Shown: piece by piece, positions 21,069-30,556 of the stretch
How the letters are laid out: each line of letters starts with the position of its first letter
How positions within the stretch are numbered: position 1 is the stretch's first letter
Source: Cryptomeria japonica
Taxonomy: Eukaryota; Streptophyta; Pinopsida; Cupressales; Cupressaceae
NCBI RefSeq assembly: GCF_030272615.1
Contig: NC_081406.1
Location: 140,090,361 to 140,154,360 of the forward strand
DNA length: 64,000 bases
Direction of reading: 5' to 3'
The notes under the pieces: model-generated
Seen by the model: only the letters and a program-made list of their open reading frames with translations
Database searches by the model: none
What the model was told of the DNA's origin: nothing
Program-made: the position numbers and the translations under genes

Positions 21069-22656
21069 TGATGGGGAGAGGTTTTCACAAGAGAGTTACA
21101 CCTTTCTCAATAGATAGGGTAAGGATGTTTTAGTGGGATTTCATCACTCTACACTTGTCCATTAACAAGCCAAACATTTAAACTCTCTTGGAGTGCTCCC
21201 TATCAATTTGTTTCCTGCAGTTGCTCTCAAACATGGCTGAGATTCACAAGAGTAAATCCAACCTTTAGATTGTTCAAACCTCCAAAATATACTTGCAAGG
21301 GTCTCAGGGGGTGTTTTTTAGGTGTTTCAACTCCATTCAAGTGGTTATTCATTTGGTTTTTTCACCATTTTTCCATCGCTCCTTCTTATTTTCTAGGCCT
21401 AGTAGCCCTAGAGCCCCTATTAGCCCTAGCTTACCAATTTTTGTGAAATCACTCAAAAAGACTTCAAAGGAACCCACAAAATATTTGGTGATCTGAGTAC
21501 CCTTTTGGACAAACATTTGGACTCACTAGGGTAGGCTATTTGGTTTGTCTGTACCGGTACGGATCCCAAAAATGGCACTTTTAAGGGTTTTAGAGTTAAC
21601 AGTCTTCTCCAATGGGGTTTGTTTCTCTCTCCACCATATCACACCTCCACCTCTTCACTGAGAGTCTACTATGCATCACACTTCCATTCCAAACACTTGG
21701 AACATTCACATTTGTTCATTCCTACAAGTAAAGACAAAATTGACAATCATATTCCTAGCCGGGCTATGATAGGGCTCACCTAGGATATGATAGAAAGTTG
21801 CTTCCCAACAACCTCTAGGACATTCCATAGAATATGTACACTATAAAAAGGTTCCATTAATTTAATCCCAAGGGGCATTGAACAAACACAATGGGATTTC
21901 AAGTTGGAACCATGTCTAGGGTCTTAAACCCTTGCTCAGATCGAGAGCAGTGCATTAAGAAACAATTTGCAAACACACATAAAAATTGCACTAAGGAAAG
22001 ATACAAACACTTCTTGAGAAACAAAATATCATACACTAAACCACCATGAAAGAACAGTAACAAGTTCAATCCGTTTGGTACAGATTGCTGCTACAAAAAT
22101 GACAAAATATAAGGCAAAATCTGGAAATTGTCTTCAAATTCTATTCAAACTTTCTCCCGGATATTTCAACCCATGTACAATAAATAAAAAATAATTTTAT
22201 ATTCCTTCTTGGTCATAACCAACTCCTCATCAGTTTCCTAACCACCGATTTGCTCAATTTTGCAAAGTTGCTCAAAAAGTTGCAAAAAGTTGTCAAGCAA
22301 CAATGACAACTTTTGCTCAATTTTGCATTTTTGCAACTTAGGCATTTTTCTCCATTACAAACCTCCTAGGATGATTCACTAACATCAAAATGACATGAAA
22401 AAATTCCCTATGAGGCTTTACAAGATGTTTTACATCAAAATGCAAAATAATGCCATTTTAGGCTTATAAGGGCTTATCGGCCAAATTTGGGAAAACACAC
22501 AAACCTTGGTGACAATCACCCTTCAAATAACTACCAAAAAAACATGTGGACCTCTAAGAAATCCACTATTCAAACAATGATCCAAAATAAGGACAATCAC
22601 TCCAAAATTTGAAAATACATCAACAAACTAATTAAAAGCTAGGTGCTCCTACACCA
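21069..22656 (-). repeat. 3' LTR of chromovirus 1
   Basis: On the minus strand it opens TGGTGTAGGAGCACCTAGC and closes CCTCTCCCCATCA. It aligns with 26463-28054 along its length, including a GGGTGTTTTTTAGGTGTTTC block and a GTACCGGTAC segment (21551-21560). Confidence 0.9.
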
Positions 22657-22670
22657 TACTCCCCCAATGA
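22657..22670 (-). other. Polypurine tract of chromovirus 1
   Basis: On the minus strand CATTGGGGGAGTA runs into the LTR opening TGGTGTAGG. The pol stop codon is at 22679-22681, so pol ends almost at the tract. Confidence 0.8.
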
Positions 22671-22678
22671 GAAAGAAG

Positions 22679-23340
22679 TCAAGTGATACCTTTAGGAAAC
22701 AAAGAGAGGGGAATGCCAAGCTTAGAGAAGTCTATTTTGGGTACCCAAGTAGCCTCAGATGGTGAAAGTTTCTGCCATTTGACCAAATGTTCCATATAGG
22801 TGGTGTGCCTTGTCTTCTTGAGGATTCTTGAATCCAATACCTTCTCGACTTGTGGCATGGTTGCAGGGGGCAAGGGCAGGTCTGAAAGTGCTTGATAGAC
22901 CTCTAATACTCTACTAAATTCCTCTAGAAGTGTACCCTTATACTGCACCAAGTCTGCAACATTAAATATAGGAGATAAATCCATGTCTTTGGGTAGGTCA
23001 AGTTTGTAGGCATTGTTTCCATACTTAGCCAAGACCTTACAAGGTCCAATCCTCCTCATCTGAAGTTTACTAGGGAAACCTTTATGAATCCTTTATTTTT
23101 TCAAATGAACCATGACCAAGCCCCCAATAGAAAATTGTATATCCTTTCTCTTTTCATCTACTTTATCTTTGGTATATCCTTTGATGAATCTCTTGCATGG
23201 ATTGATCCATGTCCATAGCATGTCAACTCTGCTGTCCCATCTTCCCAATATCTCTGAGGTCCAACACACCTTTGGGATGAAGGCCATAAACCACCTCAAA
23301 AAGGCTCTTATCGATTGATCTATTCACACTGTCATTGTAA
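22679..23340 (-). pseudogene. pol: Chromovirus 1 integrase C-terminus with chromodomain
   Basis: The open part 22679-23059 encodes the GPY-like region (RRIGPCKVLAKYGNNAYKLD, LSPIFNVADL). It continues into a chromodomain-like segment (VEKVLDSRI...YMEHLVKWQKL, then EATWVPK), which ends the polyprotein at 22679. Upstream, 23060-23340 holds the tail of the integrase catalytic domain (a FEVVYGxHPKGVLDL-like motif) with several stops and frame changes. The chromodomain is known to bind modified histones and steer integration. Here it is the best preserved part, although the integrase core is gone. Confidence 0.8.
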
Positions 23341-24700
23341 AAAAACTTAGCTTGATGGATGATCTTATCCCAAGCTTGTCCATATTACTTTGTCAAACAT
23401 ATAAGAAGGTCAACTTCTCTTGTGAATTGAGAAAACTAAGAGCTTGGTTATCAGTATAAACCACAAATTATTTAGGTAGCAAATAATGCATCCATTTCCT
23501 AAGTGATTGAACAAGTGCATATAACTCTAAATCATAGGAAGAATACCTTTTCTTCGCATCATTAATATTTTCATTGAAAAATGCAACCGATCTATTGTCT
23601 TGACTTAAGATCGCTCCAACTGCTATGTTGCTTGCATCACATTCTATGGTGAAGAGATTGTCAAAGCTTGGAAGAACTAGTACCGGTTGAGTAGCCACCT
23701 TTGTCTTTAAGAGATCAAATCCTCTTTGTGCTTCTTTTGTCCATTGAAACTTATTCTTCACACCTCCTTTGATTGTGTCAAGCATAGGTGCACATATTTC
23801 ACTGAACCCTCTGATGAACTTCCTATAAAATTATGCCAATCCATGAAAACTCCTCACTTCACTTGTTGTCTTAGGTGTAGGCCAACTGATTATGGCTTCC
23901 ACCTTGGAGGTATCCATCTTCAAATCAGCACTTGAGATTACAAACCCAAGATATATCAACTCATGTTTCATGAACTCATATATCTCCAAATTGATAGTTA
24001 GTTGCTCATCACATAATTTATTCAATACAATCTCTATATGCTTAAGATGTTCATCTTTAAACTTTCTAAAAATCAAGATGTCATCTAAATAAACTATAAC
24101 AAATTTACCAATATAATCCTTGAGTACTTCATTCATGAGTCTCATGAATTTGCTAGGGGAATTTGTGAGTCCAAATGGCATAACAAGTCATTCAAAAAGT
24201 CAGTCTATGGTCTTGAATGTTGTCTTCCATTCATCTCCCTCCTTGATTTTAATTTGGTGATAACCAGTCTTGAGGTTTATCTTGGCGAAGTATTGAACAC
24301 CTCCTAAACAATCCATCAAATCTTCAATTCTTGGAATTGGAAACCTATACCTAATTGTAATCCGGTTGATAGCTCTAGAATCAGTGAAAAGTCTCTAAGT
24401 ACCTCCCTTTTTTGGGGCCAAAACAATGAGAACTACACATGGGCCTGATGCACTTCCTTATCAGACTATTATCCAAGAGTTCTTGGATTTTCTTAGCTAC
24501 CTCTTTATTCTGCTCCGGTGTCATTTTGTAAGCTGCCTTATTGGGCAATGAGGCTCTGGGTATGAAGTCAATTTGGTGACTTATGGCACATTGAGGAGGC
24601 AAGGTTGTAGGTGTTCCATCACTTATAGTGTCCTTAAACTGATTTAGGATCTACTGCACTTCATTGGGAATGCATACTTTCTTATCCTTGGTTTATTCTT
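23341..24700 (-). pseudogene. pol: Chromovirus 1 reverse transcriptase and RNase H (broken)
   Basis: The open frame 24381-24602 covers the RT start (PNKAAYKMTPEQNKEVAKKI, then GPKKG). The frame 23831-24181 carries [20 protein letters not shown] and the catalytic YLDD box (near 24080-24091). The frame 23468-23785 holds the start of RNase H (FTIECDASNIAVGAILSQ, then KRYSSYDLELYALVQSL). Stops and frameshifts separate them, for example around 24190-24380. RNase H is followed within about 130 bases by the end of integrase, so the HHCC finger and the DDE core are missing. The family role is RNA-templated DNA synthesis. Confidence 0.8.
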
Positions 24701-25140
24701 TTGGTTTCACTACAAGTGCAAAACCCACTCCTTCTCCTTCCTTGAGAGTGTTAAGGAAATCCTTCTCACTAGAAGCACATTAGGACCTTTAGATCTGCCC
24801 TCTTCTTGATCTCCTATGGACTGAATTTTATAGGTAATCCCATCTTTTTGAAAAGTAGGAATTCTTTTCCCCATGGTGTATTGCTTTCTTGTCAAATTTC
24901 CAAGACCTACCTAGGAGTAGGTGGCATGCATCCAATGGAAAGATGTCACACAATATTTTTTCCTTGTACTCTCCTATAGTTAAATCCACCCAAGTTTGTT
25001 CATTCACTAGAACATGCTACCCCTTCTCGAGCCAAGTAACCCTATAAGGATCACTATGTGGGATTATTTGTAGGTTGAGTTTACTTACTGCTTCTTTTGA
25101 CACTATGTTATAAGTGGAACCTAAATCCACCACCCCTCTA
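24700..25140 (-). pseudogene. Chromovirus 1 protease region (catalytic motif altered)
   Basis: Reading on the minus strand near 25100-25135, the retropepsin motif appears as VVDLGSTYNIVS where Gypsy proteases have D-S-G. The Asp is kept but Ser is now Leu, a one-base change. The downstream LLLGRSW-like segment and following linker are present with stops and a frameshift relative to gag. Retropepsins cleave the polyprotein; this one would be inactive. Confidence 0.55.
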
Positions 25141-26419
25141 CATACTTTCCCATATTCTTGCACTTTATCTTAAACAAGGATCTTCTTTGGTTAGGTTCCT
25201 CCTTAACTGGTTCTTTGTTCAAGACTCTTGTCATCATGAGATTCTCTCCAACCTCAAAATCTAAACTCATTTCGGATGCCTTCACATCTACTACATCTTC
25301 TTTAATATAACTTACTCTCCTCTCACCTCCTTGGGATGAAGAAGACTTTTTAGGATATCTAGAAGCCAAATGTCCAAGTTGATGGCAATTGTAGCACTTC
25401 ATTGTGGTGAAATAGGACCCTCTTCCTGATCCACTAGACCTTCCTCTACTAGAGTTGCTAGATCCCCTTCCTCTATAGCTTCTCTTTCTATTGGAATCCC
25501 CACTCTTCTCTACCAACTTGGATTCCCCTTGGGATCTTTGGTCTACACTCCTTCCACCATAGCTATCTCTATGGCCTCTGCCATCTCTTCCCCTACCTCT
25601 ACCTTTGTTGCTTTGCTCTTGCTTCTTTTTACTCATCTCTTCCATCTTGAGTGCCAATTGATAGCACTTATGAACAGTAATAGGACACAACAAACTCAAC
25701 TCTTCTTGTATATTCCATCTCAAACCATTCAATTACCTGGCTACCTTGATGCTTTCATCTTCCAGCACCTTAGATATCAGACACAACTTCTGAAATTCTT
25801 CAGTGTAGCAGCTCACATCTAGTTCTCTTTGTCTCAAGTTTTGTCTCCTCTTGTGTAATTGAATTTCATAGTCTTTAGGGATATAGGCTTCTCTCACCTT
25901 GGCTAACATTCTTTTCCAAGTGGCAATTGGGTTCTTACCCTCCTTTTGCCTCTCCTCTTGGATGAACTTCCACCAAGTCAAGGCTTCTCCTCCTCTCAAT
26001 CTGGATTTGGCTACCTTCACCATTTGTGCTTCAATAATCCTATCACATTCAAAGTGATTCTCCAATCCTCCAATCCTTTCCATGATCACTTCTAGTTCCA
26101 TTTTTCCACAAACAAGTGGCACTCCTTCTAGGGTCTTCCCTCCTAAGGCTTTGATGGCTCTAAGAAAAGGTTCTTTGGGTAGAATAGGATTTGGTTCAGG
26201 TGTACCATCCTCTTCTACTACTTATTTACCCTTCCCTTCATTGATTTTGATTGTTACCTTCTCAGTCTTGTCTTCAACTTCACCTAGTTTTCTCTCCAAC
26301 TATTACAATCTTACCTTGAGGAGTCTATTCTCTTCCTCTTGATCTTATACCTTTTTTGCTAATGCTGCATTGGTCACCATCCTAAGGCTATTTTCTCCTA
26401 CTGACTCAGTCTTTGACAT
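25121..26419 (-). pseudogene. gag: Chromovirus 1 gag (one frame, several stops)
   Basis: An ATG at 26417-26419 lies just inside the primer site and is in frame with the whole region. The main open part (25733-26122) matches the Gypsy Gag core (retrotransposon gag domain: ALTWWKFIQEERQKEGKNPI, then W..M...VREAYIP and LRQRELDVSCYTEEFQKLC). The next part (25121-25732) has an arginine- and glycine-rich stretch and a zinc knuckle CYNCHQLGHLASRY, whose last Cys is Tyr. Internal stops include TAA at about 25733 and others near 26225-26345. The 86- and 97-codon plus-strand frames here are shadows. Confidence 0.8.
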
Positions 26420-26447
26420 GAACTGGTTTCTTCCTAAATCTTAACTT

Positions 26448-26459
26448 GCTCTGATACCA
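26448..26459 (-). other. Primer-binding site for initiator tRNA-Met (chromovirus 1)
   Basis: TGGTATCAGAGC on the minus strand, exact, three bases from the LTR end at 26463. Confidence 0.9.
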
Positions 26460-26462
26460 CTT

Positions 26463-28054
26463 TGATGGGGAGAGGTTCTGACAAGAGAGTTACACCTTGC
26501 TCAATAGGTAGGGTAAGGATGTTTTAGTGGGCTTTCATCACTCTACACTTGTCCATTAACAAGCCAAACAATCAAACTCTCTTGGAGTGCTCCCTATCAA
26601 TTTCTTTTTTGCAGTTCCTCTCAAACATGGCTAAGACTCACAAGAGTAAATCCAACCTTCAGATTGTTCAAACCTCCAACATATACTTTCAGGGGTCTCA
26701 GGGGGTGTTTTTTAGGTGTTTCAACTCCATTCAAGTGGTTCTTCATTTGGTTCTCACCATTTTCCCATCATTCCCTATTCTTCCTATTTTCTAGGCCTAG
26801 TAGCCCTAGAGGCCCTATTAGACCTACCTTACCGGTTTTTATGAAATTATTTAGAAAACCTTCAAAGGACCTCACAAAGGATTTGGTGATTCGAGTACCC
26901 TTTTGGACAAAATTTTGGACTCACTAGGGTAGGCTTTCTGGTTTGTCAGTACCGGTACAAATCCCAAAAATGGCACTTTTAAGGGTTTTAGAGTTAACAG
27001 TCTTTTCCAAAGGGGTTTGTTTCTCTCTCCACCCTATCACACCTCCACCTCTTCACTAATACTCTACTATGCATCACACTTCCATGCCAAACACTTGACA
27101 CATTCACATTTATTCATCTCTGCAAGTAAAGACAAAATTGATAGTTATATTCCTAGCTAGACTGTGGTTGAGCTTGCCTAGGATATGATAGAAAGCGGCT
27201 TCCTAACAACCTCCAAGCCATTCCAAAGAATATGTACACTATAAAAAGGTTCCATGACTTGAATCCCAAGGGCCATTGAACAAACACAATGGGATTTCAA
27301 GTTGGTACCATGTCTAGGGTCTTAAACCCTTGCTCAAACCGAGAGCAGTACAATAAGAAACAATTTACAAACACACACCAAACTTGCACTAAGGAAAGAT
27401 ACAAACACTTCCTAAGAAAAAAAATATCATACAGTAAACCACCATGAAATAATAGTAACAAGTTCAATCCATTTGGTATAGACTGCTGCTACAAAAATGA
27501 CAATATATAAGGCAAAATCTGGAAATTTTCTTCAAATTCTATTCAAAATTTCTTTTGGGTCTTCCAAACAATGTACAATGAATCAAAAAGAATTTTATAT
27601 GACTTCTTGGTCATAACCAACTCCTCATTGGTTTCCTAACCACTGATTTGCTTAATTTTGTAAAGTTGCTCAAAAAGTTGCAAAAAGTTGTAAAGCAACA
27701 ATGACAACTTTTGCTCAATTTTGTATTTTTGCAAATTAGGCATTTTTCTCCATTCTAAACCTCCTAGGATGATTTAACAATATCAAAATGTCATGACCAA
27801 ATTCCCTATGAGGCTTTAGAAGACGTTTTACATCAAAATGCAAAATAATACCATTTTTGGCTTACAAGGGCTTATTGGCCAAATTTGGGAAAACAAACAA
27901 ACCTTGGTGACAATCACCCTTCAAATGACTACCAAATAAACATGTGGACCGCTAAGCAATCCATTATTCAAAAATTTATCTAAAATAAGGACAATCACTC
28001 CAAAATTTGAAAATGCATCAACAAACTAATTAAAAGCTAGGTGCTCCTGCACCA
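26463..28054 (-). repeat. 5' LTR of chromovirus 1
   Basis: The partner of 21069-22656, with the same TGGTGCAGGAGC...CCCCATCA ends on the minus strand. Apparent coding frames such as 26549-26794 (plus) recur in both LTRs and are not genes. Confidence 0.9.
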
Positions 28055-28059
28055 CTGTG

Positions 28060-28446
28060 GTGTTCGTCGAGTTACTGGTTTCACTTCTTGGGGCCCATGC
28101 AAAATTATGAGGACATGCTAGAGGACGACCGTGACTAGCTTCATGGTTATCGACAATTTATTATGCATAACATGCACATTAAAAGCAAGTGAATGAAGAA
28201 ACAACATTCAAACGGTATCCAGACAGGAAAAAGAGGGCATGGGATCCAAAAATTGGTACCTTCGTCAGAGAAAAGACTAAAATGGTGCGACTTGATGTAT
28301 CTAACGTAGGAAAAGTTGAATTGAGGTTAGTTTATCATTTGCATAATATGGTTTGGATTTTGTGTTTAAAATCACTATGGTTTGCATTTTTAGTTGAATC
28401 TATTACGGTTAGTTTATAATTCTTGATATAATACGGCTTGGAGCTA
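28060..28446. other. Short unique stretch between two retroelements
   Basis: About 390 bases between chromovirus 1 and the Copia element. A 76-codon frame at 28189-28419 (plus) starts with a basic, charged segment (YPDRKKRAWDPKIGTFVREK) and becomes hydrophobic. I do not recognise it. It has no partner elsewhere in the window. Confidence 0.3.
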
Positions 28447-28451
28447 TACAC
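28447..28451. repeat. Left target-site duplicate TACAC of the Copia element
   Basis: TACAC, identical to 35167-35171 on the far side of the element. Confidence 0.9.
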
Positions 28452-29515
28452 TATTGGTATTTTGGTATGGTTTTGTCATTGATGTCAACACCTACTAAAT
28501 ACACCTACTTTAAAGATCCAACAACACTAACTAGCAAGTAAGTAAATTGTGTAACAGTTACTGGTATATGGTTCACCGACAGGATATATTGTTCACCGAT
28601 ACCTGGAATGATATGGAAGACACTTGGTAATGATGAAGACATCGTGTGGACACTTTGTTTTGAAGAAATAATCATTGGTATATTCATATTTGCATATTTG
28701 CCTTTATCAACAAATAGGTCCAAGTTATCTAGGGTTACACCGACAGGTTTATCTTTTCCAGATTAGCATGGCATGCTATGGAGATGATTTATTATTGTTG
28801 TAAATGCATTAAGCCGACATGTTCAAATGGTTATTGCATTGGATATTATATTGTATGGAAAATGTTTTTATTTTAATATCTTGTAGAGCCGACCTACTAA
28901 AATTGGTCTTAGGGTATGGTATAAATGTAAGATCTTATTTGTAAGATCAAATGTGGAATGCGAAAAAAAGAATTAAGTGAAGGTATATGCGAGATCAAGC
29001 AAGGATATACACGAAGACATCATTTGAAGGTGAAGTTAGGTTTTTGTAGAAGCATATCAGCATTACACCGGTACTGAATCTAGCATATGAGGATGCTATT
29101 TTGTGCAGTACATTCTTATTGGATTTAACCATCCAACTGTAGTCAGTGTGACTCCCATTTTGTGATTGAGCAGTGAGCTCTAGGCTGTTGGCCTTTCTGC
29201 ATGTGCAGACTCCATTTATGTACACTTACTATCTGCAGTAGTATCATCTGATTGTGGGTAAGGTTTCCCACTGTGGTTTTTCCCCTTACAGGGTTTCCAC
29301 GTACAAATATTGGTGTCATGTGTTGTGGATGACTTTATGTTTATGTTTCATGCATTAATCCTTATTGGTATATCAACTTACTGTTGACACTGTCTACTGG
29401 TATACTTAACTGGTTTACCGGTATTAAGCATTAAGTTGGTTAATTGGTTTTTGGTTTGAATTTATTTGACAATTGATTCACCCCCCCCCCTCTCAGTTGT
29501 CTCTGGGACCTAACA
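28452..29515 (+). repeat. 5' LTR of the complete Copia element
   Basis: 1064 bp. It opens TATTGGTATTTTGG, where the canonical TG has become TA, and closes CTCTGGGACCTAACA after a run of ten Cs. The TATA box is at 28920-28927. A 10-bp segment near 28948-28958 is absent from the 3' LTR. Confidence 0.92.
28920..28927 (+). promoter_or_regulatory. TATA box of the Copia 5' LTR
   Basis: TATAAATG in the context GGTATGGTATAAATGTAAG. The same context recurs in the 3' LTR (34579-34586). Confidence 0.65.
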
Positions 29516-29517
29516 AT

Positions 29518-29529
29518 TGGTATCAGAGC
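29518..29529 (+). other. Primer-binding site for initiator tRNA-Met (Copia)
   Basis: TGGTATCAGAGC, exact, two bases after the LTR end. Confidence 0.92.
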
Positions 29530-29571
29530 CTAGTCCTCTTTTGTAGAAGTTTAACAACTTGAGGAGATCCA

Positions 29572-30502
29572 ATGTCTACTAACTATTTCAGGAAGGACAG
29601 TCCTAAACTTGATGGAACCAACTATGGGATATGGAAGATCAGAATGGAGACACATTTGGATTGCATTGGTAAAGACATCTGAGAAGTTACTAAGAATGGT
29701 TATATTGCTGCTGTAGCTGGTCAGACTGCTCCAACTACCTTAGCTAAAGATGAAGAGAATTATTGCAAAGCAAGCGAAGCGCTTTTGAGCACATTATCAG
29801 ATCAACAAATCATGGGATTATCAGATAGGTCTACTGCTAAAGCTATTTGGGATCACTTGGAAACACCAAATCAAGGAAATTCCATAGTCAAAATTGCAAA
29901 ACTTGAAAGCTTCCGAGTCAGGTATGAACATCTGAAAATGGAAGAAGATGAAAGAATTTCTGCTTTTATGGAAAGAGTAAATGAAATTGTTTTAGGTATT
30001 AAATGTTGTGGAGGAACCTTGAGTCAGGATGAAATTGTTTCAAAAATCTTAAGAGGTTTTCCACCGGCATATAAAATGAAGGTTACTGCTATAAATGAAT
30101 TGAGAACAATGCCTAATACATCAGTAACTAGGGATACATTGATTGGAAAACTTTTGGCCTTTGAAATTGAGGAATTTGGTACTGTTGCTACTATAAAAAC
30201 TGATTTGGCCTTTTAAAGCATCAACATCATCTACTCCATCATTTGACAAATCAGACTGGAGAGCCTTTTATGCAAGAGAACTTGAAGAATCTAGAAAGGA
30301 GAATGAAGAGCTTGAAGAACTTGAAGCACTATTTGCAAGGAAAATGCCAAAAGGTCCAATTGGAAGTAAGTATGAAGGTAAAGCACCCTTTAAATGTTTT
30401 AACTGCAACAAGATTGGTCATATGGCTTCAAGATGCCCTGATAGACATGCTAGACTAAGAGAAGAAGCTAGAAGAACATACAAGCCTAATCCTGAATATT
30501 AG
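29572..30502 (+). pseudogene. gag: Copia gag pseudogene
   Basis: The ATG at 29572 begins a Gag with KLDGTNYGIWKIRMETHL. A TGA at 29680-29682 stands where the sister copy at 13621 has TGG (Trp). The frame reopens (29785-30216) through the UBN2-type core (SDQQIMGLSD, AKAIWDHLE, MEEDERISAFMERVNEIVLG). A one-base gain in a T run near 30212 then shifts frame. In the new frame, which is also the pol frame, follow a Glu-rich helix and a complete zinc knuckle CFNCNKIGHMASRC (from 30395), until a TAG at 30500-30502. In this family gag and pol form one long frame. Confidence 0.85.
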
Positions 30503-30556
30503 AGATACAGATTTAAAAAGAACAAAGATAAATCTTGTTACATTGTTGATGAAGGT

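Larger units (their letters stand above)
21069..28054 (-). mobile_element. Chromovirus 1: Ty3/Gypsy element, complete ends, integrase core deleted
   Basis: A minus-strand element of about 6.99 kb with LTRs at 21069-22656 (3') and 26463-28054 (5'), an initiator-Met primer site, gag, broken pol, a C-terminal chromodomain and a purine tract. The flanks are TTGTG (21064-21068) and CTGTG (28055-28059), a 5-bp target duplication with one mismatch. The LTRs are near-identical in length (1588 and 1592 bp) but differ at many scattered bases, so insertion is not recent. The protein-coding region is riddled with stops. Chromodomain Gypsy elements are the chromovirus clade. Confidence 0.85.

Noticed and set aside
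26549-26927. Plus-strand frames with a GVFFRCFNS-type peptide
   Set aside because: The same peptide appears at 21293-21496 because both are copies of the chromovirus 1 LTR; not a gene family.
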